DNA from: a virus
DNA length: 58,303 nt
Virus record (IMG/VR): IMGVR_UViG_3300024346_000071
Span: 1-58,303 of that record
Reading direction: 5' to 3' (one strand)
The translations under genes were made by a program, and so were the position numbers. Positions 34,486 to 42,749 of the stretch are shown here, one piece after another (positions within the stretch are counted from its first letter, which is position 1; the number at the start of each line of letters is the position of its first letter). The notes beneath the pieces are model-generated. The model did not search any database. It was not told the DNA's origin and saw only the letters and a program-made list of their open reading frames with translations.

Positions 34486-34884
34486 TTATTTATCATATAA
34501 TTTATTTATTATATGGGTTGAACTGAAGCCTTCCATCTTAGGGAAATATACGATTTTACCTACATATTCACTCCCTACAATTCGTTTACCCCTATATTCC
34601 TCACCAATGACCATAATGGCCGGTCTCATTGTTTTAAGGTGGGTTTCCAATTGTTCATCGGAATCAAATATTACAACTCTATCAACATATTTAATAGCTT
34701 CTAATACGGTAATTCTACTTACAATGTTATTTATAGGTCGTTCTTCTCCTTTTAACTCCGTAACCCTCTTATCACCATCGACACCAACAATTAGAAAATC
34801 ACCTAAATCTGCTGCCCTCTTTAATAATTGAATGTGCCCTAAATGAACAATATCAAATGTACCATTTACCCAAACTTTTATCAT
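34486..34884 (-). CDS. Cytidylyltransferase-like nucleotidyltransferase
   Basis: A 132-residue enzyme of the glycerol-3-phosphate cytidylyltransferase / RfaE C-domain type. VNGTFDIVHLGHIQLL (HxGH, residues 6-21) and EGFSSTHIIN near the end (ISSTxI motif) form the NTP site. It activates a sugar or alditol phosphate with CTP or ATP. The start overlaps the cupin stop (ATGA), so both probably act on one sugar precursor. Confidence 0.85.
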   Translation of the reverse strand: MIKVWVNGTFDIVHLGHIQLLKRAADLGDFLIVGVDGDKRVTELKGEERPINNIVSRITVLEAIKYVDRVVIFDSDEQLETHLKTMRPAIMVIGEEYRGKRIVGSEYVGKIVYFPKMEGFSSTHIINKLYDK

Positions 34885-35255
34885 AACAAATCATTTGGTG
34901 TTTTTCTATAAATTCTATATGAATCCGAATCAAAATGTTCCGTACTTACCTCATACACCACTCCTTTCTCTTGTAAGGAAGTAAGTTGATGCGGTGTTCC
35001 TTTTTCAATATAAACTGAATCGCCTTCGTTTAAGATTTCTTTTTTTAATATACCAATTTTTGTATCAATCCATTTGAATTCAAACTGACCATCTTGAATA
35101 TACCAAGTTTCATTTTTAAGCATATGATAATGCATTGAAAACTTATCACCCTTTTCTGCGAATACTAAAAGTTTACCGCAATATTGTGCATCGTTATGAA
35201 CCCATAGTTCATATCCCCACGACTTCTGTACTTTTGTTGGTCTTGTTATTATCAT
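34881..35255 (-). CDS. Cupin, phosphomannose-isomerase type II-like
   Basis: A 124-residue cupin barrel. I place the start at the ATG that overlaps the Fe-S carrier stop (ATGA, 35252-35255), which gives MIITRPTKVQKSWGYELW, the usual beginning of mannose-6-phosphate isomerase C-domain cupins; nine further upstream codons are possible. Metal ligands lie in MHYHMLKNETWYI and the final His in GTPHQLTS. It may isomerise a sugar phosphate that the next enzyme activates. Confidence 0.8.
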   Translation of the reverse strand: MIITRPTKVQKSWGYELWVHNDAQYCGKLLVFAEKGDKFSMHYHMLKNETWYIQDGQFEFKWIDTKIGILKKEILNEGDSVYIEKGTPHQLTSLQEKGVVYEVSTEHFDSDSYRIYRKTPNDLL

Positions 35256-35575
35256 ACTGCGAACGATTCTCCACATCCACATGTACGGGATGCATTTGGG
35301 TTTATAAATTCAAATCCCTTACCATTCAATCCATCTGAGAAATTTAATTCTGTTCCGTAAAGATATAATAATGATTTGTTGTCTACTAAAATTTTTACTC
35401 CTTTATCTTCTGCAAGATTATCTCCTACTTGTTGGTCGGTATCAAATGAAAGGTCATATGACAATCCGCTACATCCGCCACCTTTAATGGAAACTCTAAC
35501 AAAGGGAGTTTTAAATCCACTTTCTTCAATGAGTGAACTTAGTTTCTTAGCTGCTGTTTCTGATACTGTTACCAT
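35252..35575 (-). CDS. A-type iron-sulfur carrier (IscA/HesB/ErpA)
   Basis: A 107-residue carrier with the three family cysteines: one in GGGCSGLSY and two in the C-terminal CGCGES. A-type carriers hand [4Fe-4S] clusters to target enzymes. The phage encodes two radical SAM enzymes that need such clusters, a plausible client set. ATGA overlap with the cupin and a 2-nt gap to the membrane protein show tight co-translation. Confidence 0.93.
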   Translation of the reverse strand: MVTVSETAAKKLSSLIEESGFKTPFVRVSIKGGGCSGLSYDLSFDTDQQVGDNLAEDKGVKILVDNKSLLYLYGTELNFSDGLNGKGFEFINPNASRTCGCGESFAV

Positions 35576-35577
35576 TA

Positions 35578-36780
35578 TTAATAAGTTTTACTTGAAAAAT
35601 CGGTTGGGTATTGAGATGGTTTTATGTATCGAATCCAATAATTAACTGCGTTCTGGTCATTTATCCATTTTGTCTTATCACTCCAATCAAATCCTTCAAA
35701 TGCGTAATAGGGTTTATAATCTCTAATTATCTGAGCCCTATTTGGATGTGCGGTTACTTCATCTATTAATCCATCACCATCAGTATCGTATCCATCAATA
35801 GAACCATCCCTATCATAATCAATTGGTCTGACTGTATAATCTGGTTGGAGGTTTAATAACTCTTCATCAGGAGTATCTACTAATGGGTTATCAAATGGTG
35901 GTTCGTATAATCCCACTTGTTGATTATTTTCCACCATATCACCTAAAATATCGTCTTTTGTAGAATTTTTTCCACTATCTTTATATATTTGATAATTTTT
36001 TTCCACTAATGGGCCATTCTCACCATACATATTTTTCTTACCAATCAATCCATTAAATGCAATGATAAGTGCTATAGCAAGTGGGTCAAATACAAATACT
36101 ATAATAAATATAAAAAACTTAACAACTGTATTAAGTGATGTGTTAAATGCTTCTGCTACAAAACGAAACCCACCAACTTCTTTTTCTAATTCAATATTAT
36201 TATTTTTAATAACATTTATAGAATCTAATGCTGCGTTATTTTTTATAGTTAATTCATCTATTCGTTTTGATATGGAAGTAATTTCTTTATCTGCAGAACG
36301 AATCATCTGAGATACTCTTGATGTTGATTTATCCTTGTCTATTTGTTTAGATAGATTACTCTCTTGTGAATTACGAATATTTTGTTGGTTAGTTAATTGA
36401 GTAGTGTATCGTACTATCTCCCCATCATTCTTAGTGATTTGAGTTTGATAAACTGCAATATCTCTATCTATCTTTTGTAATCCTAAATTTTGTTGTTGAA
36501 ATGCATTAGAAAGATATCCAAAAATACCGGCAGAGGTAATCAACATAAGAATACCTACGGCGGCCGTTAGATACCATTTGTTAAACCCACCGATATCATC
36601 CCACTTTTGTTTTAGATAAGTAGCAGCAACTAATTTAGCAAATTCTAATGAACCTGCCATTACCATTACTGCCGTTGATGCTCCGGCAAATAAAACACCC
36701 AATCCCGTTACTGAAAAGTACGCAGCACATCCGGCAACGATTACCGCTGATAATCCGACTAAATACTTTAACCAATTCAT
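35578..36780 (-). CDS. Multi-span membrane protein with coiled coil and Ca-binding-like loops
   Basis: A 400-residue protein. Three or more membrane helices occupy the first ~95 residues (YLVGLSAVIVAGCAAYFSVT; YLTAAVGILMLITSAGIFGY). A periplasmic or cytoplasmic coiled coil follows (~100-210), then another membrane helix (FFIFIIVFVFDPLAIALIIA). The C-terminal soluble part has two DxDxDG loops (DYDRDGSIDGYDTDGDGLID), like type-III thrombospondin or EF-hand calcium loops. The function is unknown; remodelling of the host membrane is one option. Confidence 0.6.
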   Translation of the reverse strand: MNWLKYLVGLSAVIVAGCAAYFSVTGLGVLFAGASTAVMVMAGSLEFAKLVAATYLKQKWDDIGGFNKWYLTAAVGILMLITSAGIFGYLSNAFQQQNLGLQKIDRDIAVYQTQITKNDGEIVRYTTQLTNQQNIRNSQESNLSKQIDKDKSTSRVSQMIRSADKEITSISKRIDELTIKNNAALDSINVIKNNNIELEKEVGGFRFVAEAFNTSLNTVVKFFIFIIVFVFDPLAIALIIAFNGLIGKKNMYGENGPLVEKNYQIYKDSGKNSTKDDILGDMVENNQQVGLYEPPFDNPLVDTPDEELLNLQPDYTVRPIDYDRDGSIDGYDTDGDGLIDEVTAHPNRAQIIRDYKPYYAFEGFDWSDKTKWINDQNAVNYWIRYIKPSQYPTDFSSKTY

Positions 36781-36781
36781 T

Positions 36782-36961
36782 TTATGATAAATCTACGATG
36801 TTTGTTGTTAGTTCTACTAATTTTTCAATTTCATTTGATAACTTAACTGCCTCTGCTTGATTAGCAGGGCGTTCACCCTTTAACATTTCTGCGATAACTT
36901 TAGCTCTTTTAGTAATTGCTTCTAAATTTTCCTGAGCTCTCATTTTGTATTCTGGTTTCAT
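36782..36961 (-). CDS. 59-residue helical protein
   Basis: A short ORF starting KPEYKMRAQENLEAITKRAK, entirely helical and charged. It ends 1 nt before the membrane-protein ATG and follows a late-type motif (36984-36992) by 22 nt. Gene-like composition and spacing support it. The function is unknown. Confidence 0.6.
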   Translation of the reverse strand: MKPEYKMRAQENLEAITKRAKVIAEMLKGERPANQAEAVKLSNEIEKLVELTTNIVDLS

Positions 36962-36983
36962 AATTTGTATTTAAATGTACACC

Positions 36984-36992
36984 TATAAATAT
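36984..36992 (-). promoter_or_regulatory. Late-type promoter motif
   Basis: The coding strand reads ATATTTATA in a 77-nt gap, upstream of the 59-residue gene, the membrane protein and the Fe-S carrier. Confidence 0.5.
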
Positions 36993-37039
36993 GTCCGATA
37001 TAAAAAAGAGGTAATTTTATATATTTATATATAAATTTT

Positions 37040-37816
37040 TTAATGTTCTATTAATTCCACTATATTTGGAAATTTAATTGAAATATGATTAAATAAACTA
37101 TTACCATAATGATTATTATGTTTAGGCCCTGGATGTGAACCATCTACCCCAAAATCTATAAACGGGTCGTATTTGGTTAGAAGTCGATTGGCATCAATGT
37201 AATCATTTGCTAGACTATTCCATATAAATGGAATTTTTTTATTTTCTAAATAATTTGTTATTAATAAATGATTTTTATACCAATTTATATAATCATCATT
37301 ATCATTTTGTAATTCATCTTTTAGTTTTTGTATAGTCTTTCCTTCTTCAGTTTCTTCTAAGTATCCCCAACTTTGACCAGTAATATATGGTTCTATTTGG
37401 TCAGATTGTGTATATATTTCTCTTCGATGGTTAAACGTATATAAAATTAAAACTAAATCTGGTTGGATTTCATCACAATGAGAAATTAAACATCTACTAA
37501 TATAATCATTACTTCTCCCACTTACTCCAAAATTTAAATTAATACTATTTGGTATATGTGAACAAACTTGTGCTGACCACGTTTCATTATCGTTTACACC
37601 AACTCCCTCTGTTAAAGAACATCCAATGGACATGATTTTAAATCCTTTTTTATGAATTGAATCCCCTCTAAATCCTAATTCATTATAACTATAAGTACAT
37701 AACCCCGTATTATCACTTCCACATGTTTTATATGTTTGATTTATTCTTCCTTTTAATGAATATTTGTAAGATGCAATCTCAAATGTATCTGATTTCCAAA
37801 ATTCTAAAGCTTTCAT
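37040..37816 (-). CDS. SGNH/GDSL-type hydrolase
   Basis: A 258-residue esterase/acetylhydrolase-like protein. Block I nucleophile Ser67 is in SIGCSLTEG. Block II Gly and block III Asn are in FGVSGRSNDYI. The catalytic Asp/His dyad is in DGSHPGPKHN near the C-terminus. SGNH proteins remove or transfer acyl groups on glycans and lipids. The start overlaps the upstream oxygenase stop (ATATGA), and it is the last gene of the oxygenase block. Confidence 0.8.
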   Translation of the reverse strand: MKALEFWKSDTFEIASYKYSLKGRINQTYKTCGSDNTGLCTYSYNELGFRGDSIHKKGFKIMSIGCSLTEGVGVNDNETWSAQVCSHIPNSINLNFGVSGRSNDYISRCLISHCDEIQPDLVLILYTFNHRREIYTQSDQIEPYITGQSWGYLEETEEGKTIQKLKDELQNDNDDYINWYKNHLLITNYLENKKIPFIWNSLANDYIDANRLLTKYDPFIDFGVDGSHPGPKHNNHYGNSLFNHISIKFPNIVELIEH

Positions 37817-38466
37817 ATTAAGTTATTTGTTTCTGTTTGTATATCGACTATTGAAATATTGCCTGAAACTGATATTCTTTCAATTCCTTTAGTGTAAAAT
37901 GGTGAAACGTAGTGCATTAAATACGATGGAAATATGAACATTTCACCTGTTACAGGTAGGTGTAATATACTATCTTTTTGTGACAATATTTTTTTAATAA
38001 AAGTATTGTTATTATAATCTGTATCAATATCATTGGATAAACCATAAAAAAATTGTATCGAACCTGGAAGTAATTCGTGATATAATGGTTTTTCCATTTG
38101 TATTTCTTTAGGAAAATCTAAATATATTATAAATGATATTTGACCATCACGGTGGTGATGTGGTGGGTTATGTTCGGATTCAATTTGCCTATTAATCCAT
38201 AATGAATTCAAAATAGATTTATATTTTGATTTTATTAAATTTTTCTCATTACAAGCACGTTGAATATAATCATCAATATACTCCATAATTTTTGGTTCAA
38301 ATTTTTTTCTTAATTCTATTGAATAGTGTTTTTCATTTTCAATATGACCAACAAGATGTTTTCTCGCGTTTATTGTTTGAATTATTCCTGTTTCTAACAA
38401 TTCCAAACGTAGTTCTTCGTTTATAATACTTTTTCCTAATAATGGGCCAAATCGATAAAATTCCAT
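37813..38466 (-). CDS. Fe(II)/2-oxoglutarate oxygenase 1 (TIGR02466-like)
   Basis: A 217-residue member of the putative 2OG-Fe(II) oxygenases of marine phages. The metal triad is His105-x-Asp107 in HHHRDGQISF and His185 in PSYLMHYVSPF. Arg197 in GIERISVSGN binds 2-oxoglutarate. It would hydroxylate a protein, peptide or sugar. It overlaps the SGNH gene and lies 5 nt after the next oxygenase. Confidence 0.85.
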   Translation of the reverse strand: MEFYRFGPLLGKSIINEELRLELLETGIIQTINARKHLVGHIENEKHYSIELRKKFEPKIMEYIDDYIQRACNEKNLIKSKYKSILNSLWINRQIESEHNPPHHHRDGQISFIIYLDFPKEIQMEKPLYHELLPGSIQFFYGLSNDIDTDYNNNTFIKKILSQKDSILHLPVTGEMFIFPSYLMHYVSPFYTKGIERISVSGNISIVDIQTETNNLI

Positions 38467-38471
38467 AGTGT

Positions 38472-38972
38472 TTAAATTAATTTATTTGTTTCTATTTTTA
38501 TATGTTCGTTTTCTAAAAACCACAATAAAGAATACCTTTCACCTTTTAAAATTGGTGTTATTTCGTGGTCTATTCTTACATCAAATATATATGTATTCCC
38601 CATAACTTTATTTAATACGATTTCAGTTGGGTTGTATAATTTAAAATCTCCACCACTAAAATCATCGTTTAATAAAACTCCAATACTATATAATCTTTTA
38701 TCTCTAATATCATTATGTTTTCCGAACCAATCACCTTTCGTAAATTTATGAAAATGAATAACTTCTTTATTTTTTTTTATTTGGGTGTTTAATTCTTCTT
38801 CAAAAAATGTTTTAAGTTTATCAAACAACCATTTGGTTTCTAACGAATGTGTAATTGATTGTGAATTATATTTTCTATCATCCATTATCCAATTTGTAAT
38901 GTGAGTGTCGTTATATGATATTATAGATTCACACTCCTCTTTACTAAATAATATTTTTTGTTTTAATATCAT
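38472..38972 (-). CDS. Fe(II)/2-oxoglutarate oxygenase 2 (prolyl-4-hydroxylase-like)
   Basis: A 166-residue double-stranded beta-helix oxygenase. The triad is His86-x-Asp88 (GKHNDIRDKR) and His136 (RIDHEITP), with Arg146 (GERYSLLWFL) for 2-oxoglutarate. LNDDFSGGDFKL is the typical strand of the P4H/PKHD family. Second of five such enzymes in this block. Confidence 0.88.
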   Translation of the reverse strand: MILKQKILFSKEECESIISYNDTHITNWIMDDRKYNSQSITHSLETKWLFDKLKTFFEEELNTQIKKNKEVIHFHKFTKGDWFGKHNDIRDKRLYSIGVLLNDDFSGGDFKLYNPTEIVLNKVMGNTYIFDVRIDHEITPILKGERYSLLWFLENEHIKIETNKLI

Positions 38973-38994
38973 AGTTAAATAATATTATTTTCAA

Positions 38995-40038
38995 TTAAAT
39001 TAAAGTTTTATTTGTAGTATCAATGAACTCATATAGATTATGAAATAGATTTTTATTTTTCCATACTTTATTAAATTCTTTTTTAAACAAATGGTGTTCC
39101 GGATGTTCCGTATCCCACACCTGTTTTAATTTGAATTCACCCTCAGAAAATGTTCCCCAATTAGTTATTTTACCAAAAAATACGTTTACTTTTTTACCAA
39201 AAATAGAATACATTAGGTTATAAAATGTTTCCATTTCGGTATAGTTAGTATCTTGTACAACAAATGATGTTTTTACATTCATACGTGGTAACGTACTAAT
39301 AAATTTTAAATTATTCATTAAATTTTCCCAATTACCACCCAATCTTGTTTTGGTTTCGTAAGTATCCCTTGTACCAGCATCTATTGATATTTCACAAGTA
39401 TGTACAAACTTATGAATGTTTGGCATACTGTCCCACATCTCTTTATTCCACATTGATGCGTTAGTATGAAGATGTATGGATTTTAAATTAGGATATTTTT
39501 TAGGATTAAAATTTTTTAAATAATTTCTAAACCCAACAGATACAAATGGGTCACCGGAGCCGGTAATGTATAATGTTTTTACATGCTGTGAATAATAGTT
39601 ATCAATATCCTCAATTGTTTTTTCAACTCGTTTTATACCTTGACTATTTTCTACAATCAAGTCTACTCTACATGAAGGACATTTATAGTTACAAGTTCTA
39701 TCAAAATTCATCACCAAATAATTGGGTGTATTATTTTTTACAATCGTACTTGTAATGTTTGAATCTGATTTTAAAGTAACAGGTCCTGATGTTACTCCGT
39801 AGTTTACTAATTTACTTAAATAGGGACAAAGTTCTTTACTACAATACTTAAATGAACCATCTAATATTGAATTTCTAATATCAATAATTGGTTCACTATT
39901 ATAAATATCTTTTAATGGTATTTCACTAAGTTCTACTTTATTGGGTAACCAAGATGGACAACAAACAAAACAAACATTGTGGTGTATTTCCAATGAATTA
40001 AATGGAACACTACATGTATAATTTTTTAAATCTACCAT
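38995..40038 (-). CDS. Radical SAM enzyme
   Basis: A 347-residue radical SAM protein with CNYKCPSC (Cys116, 120, 123) binding the catalytic 4Fe-4S cluster, and TLYITGSGDPFVS as the SAM-binding strand. An additional CFVCCP motif (Cys23-27) and CSKELCP (Cys66, 71) lie N-terminal and could bind an extra cluster. The size and shape suit peptide- or protein-modifying radical SAM enzymes. It sits in the middle of the oxygenase block. Confidence 0.88.
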   Translation of the reverse strand: MVDLKNYTCSVPFNSLEIHHNVCFVCCPSWLPNKVELSEIPLKDIYNSEPIIDIRNSILDGSFKYCSKELCPYLSKLVNYGVTSGPVTLKSDSNITSTIVKNNTPNYLVMNFDRTCNYKCPSCRVDLIVENSQGIKRVEKTIEDIDNYYSQHVKTLYITGSGDPFVSVGFRNYLKNFNPKKYPNLKSIHLHTNASMWNKEMWDSMPNIHKFVHTCEISIDAGTRDTYETKTRLGGNWENLMNNLKFISTLPRMNVKTSFVVQDTNYTEMETFYNLMYSIFGKKVNVFFGKITNWGTFSEGEFKLKQVWDTEHPEHHLFKKEFNKVWKNKNLFHNLYEFIDTTNKTLI

Positions 40039-40047
40039 ATTCTATTA

Positions 40048-40365
40048 TTAATGAAACCAAAAATTTAAAGCGTATCGTATCCCTTCCGTTACCGGTTTTA
40101 TTTCGTGATATTGATGACCACCATCAAATACAACACCATCGCCTTTTTCTAAATTTACAACTCTATCATTTATATATGTATCTCCACCTACAAATTCATT
40201 AGATAACAAAATTATTGATGTTTTATTTTTTACACTATCTACATGTCGTCTTAACCACCTACCATCTTTATATTCTGTCATTTGTAACCACATTACTTTA
40301 TATTTAGGAAAATTACGTTTACTTAATTCATCCATTACCATATTATAAATTTTCTCATTCCACAT
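40048..40365 (-). CDS. Fe(II)/2-oxoglutarate oxygenase 3, N-terminus without a canonical start
   Basis: From the first ATG it has 105 residues: His41-x-Asp43 (LRRHVDSVKN), His87 (HQYHEIKP), Arg97 (GIRYALNFWF), a complete active site. The frame stays open for a further 52 codons upstream (40366-40521) and encodes a convincing N-terminus (YIEIYKNILTNDFCDTLIEK), but no ATG, GTG or TTG follows the in-frame TAG of the preceding gene (40522-40524). Either an unusual start, a mutated start, or the short form is used. Confidence 0.7.
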   Translation of the reverse strand: MWNEKIYNMVMDELSKRNFPKYKVMWLQMTEYKDGRWLRRHVDSVKNKTSIILLSNEFVGGDTYINDRVVNLEKGDGVVFDGGHQYHEIKPVTEGIRYALNFWFH

Positions 40366-40521
40366 TTTTCTATTTAGTGGTTGACTTGCTATTTGTCCCC
40401 ATATTAACCAAACATACCAATCTGTTTTATGTGATTCACTTAATACACATTCATTCTTAATTTTTTCAATTAAAGTATCACAAAAATCATTTGTTAATAT
40501 GTTTTTATAAATTTCGATATA

Positions 40522-41202
40522 CTATATTAATTGATTTTTTTTTTCAAATCTCTTTTCAAAATTTTCCCAAATCCATTGTTTTAATTTATCATCAATAACA
40601 ATTTTATTTGCTCTTTTTGTGGATTGGTTGGTGTTTTCTATAATTAATTTTTCACCATACCTTTCTTCTATAAAATCTGTAAATTTATCTATTTCATTAA
40701 TATCAAACTCATATGTACATTTTTTATTTGATAAAAAATATTTTTGTGAAATTAGTGTAATCATTACACCTGGTATTTTTTTTGATGGGTCATGGTTTTC
40801 TTTTACTAATTTTAAAAAAGAACTTTTAGCTCCAACATCTTCACTATCAACTAAGTGTAAATTATTTAAAAAATCGGTATCAAATGTTTTATATATAAAC
40901 TCATTATCAATATCTTCCCATTTACGAATAGGGGTGTACTTACTTTCAAATTCTATTTTATCCCAAATAAAATTTAAAGAACTTAACCATCTATATACCC
41001 AATCTCTGGTTATACAAACGGTTTCTTTATTTCCCCATGCTAATAAACACTCATTTAATGGGACGTGATAGTGGTTTGTAATGGTATTTGGGTCATACAT
41101 TTCTAATTTTAGTTTTGAGTTTCTTAATGCTCGTTCAATAGAAAGACTTGCACATTTTGGAATAGAAACCCAAATAAGTTCATTATTGATTAGGTGAGAC
41201 AC
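40522..41202 (-). CDS. Sulfotransferase-like protein
   Basis: A 226-residue protein with a GTG start. WVSIPKCASLSIERAL (about 11-26) resembles the PAPS 5'-phosphosulfate loop (PKxASTS type), and VCITRDWVYRWLSSL the 3'-phosphate-binding Arg/Ser motif. It could sulfate a hydroxylated product of the neighbouring oxygenases. Its TAG stop is in frame with the following oxygenase ORF. Distant from classical families, so the exact acceptor and even activity are open. Confidence 0.6.
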   Translation of the reverse strand: MSHLINNELIWVSIPKCASLSIERALRNSKLKLEMYDPNTITNHYHVPLNECLLAWGNKETVCITRDWVYRWLSSLNFIWDKIEFESKYTPIRKWEDIDNEFIYKTFDTDFLNNLHLVDSEDVGAKSSFLKLVKENHDPSKKIPGVMITLISQKYFLSNKKCTYEFDINEIDKFTDFIEERYGEKLIIENTNQSTKRANKIVIDDKLKQWIWENFEKRFEKKNQLI

Positions 41203-41203
41203 T

Positions 41204-41503
41204 TTATATAATGGTTTTAGATGTTTTAAAATCTTTCAAATATTCATCTTCCACTTCTTTCCATTTTGCTAAAGGACATGAACCATTTGGGTGAAAATGC
41301 GTATTCGGAGTATAAACCTTTCCTTTTAATGGGCATCCACATTCATTACATTTTAGAGACCATTCTTTCCCTTCAAATATTTCTTTTTTGTGTTCACAAC
41401 TTAAACAAATTTTTAACCTTTCATCTGCTAATTTTTTTAATTTATCTGAATGGATTATCGAATTAAACCATGCTGTGGATATTTCTTTAAAATCTAGTTT
41501 CAT
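41204..41503 (-). CDS. Zinc-ribbon protein
   Basis: A 99-residue protein with two paired-cysteine knuckles (CLSCEHKK and CNECGCPL) and a final Cys in NGSCPLAKW, giving a likely structural zinc site. Similar small Cys-rich proteins accompany oxygenase genes in marine phages. It may be an adaptor that binds the substrate or an enzyme of the block. One nt separates it from the sulfotransferase-like GTG. Confidence 0.65.
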   Translation of the reverse strand: MKLDFKEISTAWFNSIIHSDKLKKLADERLKICLSCEHKKEIFEGKEWSLKCNECGCPLKGKVYTPNTHFHPNGSCPLAKWKEVEDEYLKDFKTSKTII

Positions 41504-41504
41504 A

Positions 41505-42077
41505 TTATAATAAAGTTTTTTTATAATTATTGATTTCTTTTATACCAACCCAATTAACTAAGGTGTATCTGTTACCGCTTTTTACGCCGGTTACTCTATG
41601 TTTAATATCAGATAAAAAAACAATGATATTACCTATTCCCTTTTCTACTTTCATTATCGAATCATCAGATAATTTTAATTCTAAATCACCCCCGTCGTAT
41701 TCATCATTTAATTGTATAACTAAAGAACAATATCTTTTGTGTTGTGTAATTTCGTTTCCTGTAATATCTTTATGCCAAGCAAAAAAATCGCCATCTTTAT
41801 ATTCTGTGAATTGGAATTCACTATTTTTGTAATCTAAATCAAATCCCTTTATAGTAATATTTTCATCTAATAATTTAGATATTTTTTCTAATATAAATGG
41901 AAATTTTTTATAATATGGATAAAACACCACATTTGATTTTCTGGTATCATGATTTGGGGAATCATACCCCACAATTGTAGCGGGGTTTAATATTAAATTT
42001 TCTAATGAGAATTTTAATATTAAATCGCACTCTTCTTTTGTTAATAAATTAGATACTGATTTATATGTAAATGACAT
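41505..42077 (-). CDS. Fe(II)/2-oxoglutarate oxygenase 4 (PKHD-type)
   Basis: A 190-residue hydroxylase. The triad is His102-x-Asp104 (FFAWHKDITG) and His160 (SDIKHRVTGV), with Arg170 (GNRYTLVNWVG) for the cosubstrate. LNDEYDGGDLEL and FQFTEYKDGDFF fit the prolyl-hydroxylase-like PKHD family. It is preceded by oxygenase 5 with a 7-nt gap and followed 1 nt later by the zinc-ribbon gene. Confidence 0.9.
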   Translation of the reverse strand: MSFTYKSVSNLLTKEECDLILKFSLENLILNPATIVGYDSPNHDTRKSNVVFYPYYKKFPFILEKISKLLDENITIKGFDLDYKNSEFQFTEYKDGDFFAWHKDITGNEITQHKRYCSLVIQLNDEYDGGDLELKLSDDSIMKVEKGIGNIIVFLSDIKHRVTGVKSGNRYTLVNWVGIKEINNYKKTLL

Positions 42078-42084
42078 AACTTAT

Positions 42085-42615
42085 TTATATTAGGGATTTT
42101 GTTTTTTTATTAATATATTTAACTGGCATCCAATGTAAAAAAAATTGTAATACCTTTTCGTTTTCTTTACATATTAATGTATTTCTCCAGTGTATATTTT
42201 TATCTGCACCAAATAATAATATACCATCTCCTACATTTGTATTAAACGAATATTCTTTTCCGTCTATCTCAACAAAAAACGGCCATTCTTTATCTATTGT
42301 TGATTCTAAACATATAGACATTGTTACACTTATATCTTTTCTATCTATGTGTTTTACTAAAAACGCCTCATTATAATATTCTCTAACATATGTATTAACA
42401 TTGGTTAGCGTATCTATTTTGGGTTCAAATTCTAAAATTTTTGGTTTTAGAATTTCTAAATATTTGTTAAAATTATAGGAAGGTCTAAAACCAAACGATT
42501 CATTGGTATCTGCCTTAATATCTGTGGAAAAAATATTTTCTTTTTCAATATCAAATCGTTTAGACAAGAATTCACACTCCTCGTTAGAAAGTATATTCGG
42601 AATGAAATAAACCAT
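42085..42615 (-). CDS. Fe(II)/2-oxoglutarate oxygenase 5
   Basis: A 176-residue enzyme. His89-x-Asp91 (LVKHIDRKDI) and His142 (KNIHWRNTL) form the metal site; VGDGILLFGADKNIHW is the usual strand before the distal His. The cosubstrate Arg is less clear (possibly Arg144), so it is more divergent than the others. It directly follows the 29-residue peptide gene. Confidence 0.82.
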   Translation of the reverse strand: MVYFIPNILSNEECEFLSKRFDIEKENIFSTDIKADTNESFGFRPSYNFNKYLEILKPKILEFEPKIDTLTNVNTYVREYYNEAFLVKHIDRKDISVTMSICLESTIDKEWPFFVEIDGKEYSFNTNVGDGILLFGADKNIHWRNTLICKENEKVLQFFLHWMPVKYINKKTKSLI

Positions 42616-42633
42616 AACCTGTTATTTTTATAA

Positions 42634-42723
42634 TTAACTATTTGCTGCCACTATTAAATTACCAATAGTTGTTAAGGTAGTATTTAATGTGTTAATTTCG
42701 GTATTTGTTATTATATTTGCCAT
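42634..42723 (-). CDS. 29-residue Thr/Asn-rich peptide, candidate substrate peptide
   Basis: An ATG-to-TAA ORF between the Hint-protein gene and the first oxygenase. It is rich in Thr (7) and Asn (6), with a TLNTTLTTIGNLIVAANS end and no charge except one Glu. It lies in a 134-nt gap in an otherwise packed operon. A substrate for the oxygenases, radical SAM enzyme and sulfotransferase-like protein is an attractive guess. No family recognised; it could also be a chance ORF or a small structural peptide. Confidence 0.45.
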   Translation of the reverse strand: MANIITNTEINTLNTTLTTIGNLIVAANS

Positions 42724-42749
42724 TTTATATTATATTATTTTTATTTTAA

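Noticed and set aside
40048-41202. Amber (TAG) recoding in the phage
   Set aside because: One in-frame TAG between two ORFs is the only hint. A TAG also ends the 3D-domain gene (55435-55437) at a sensible place, and no other gene shows internal TAG codons.
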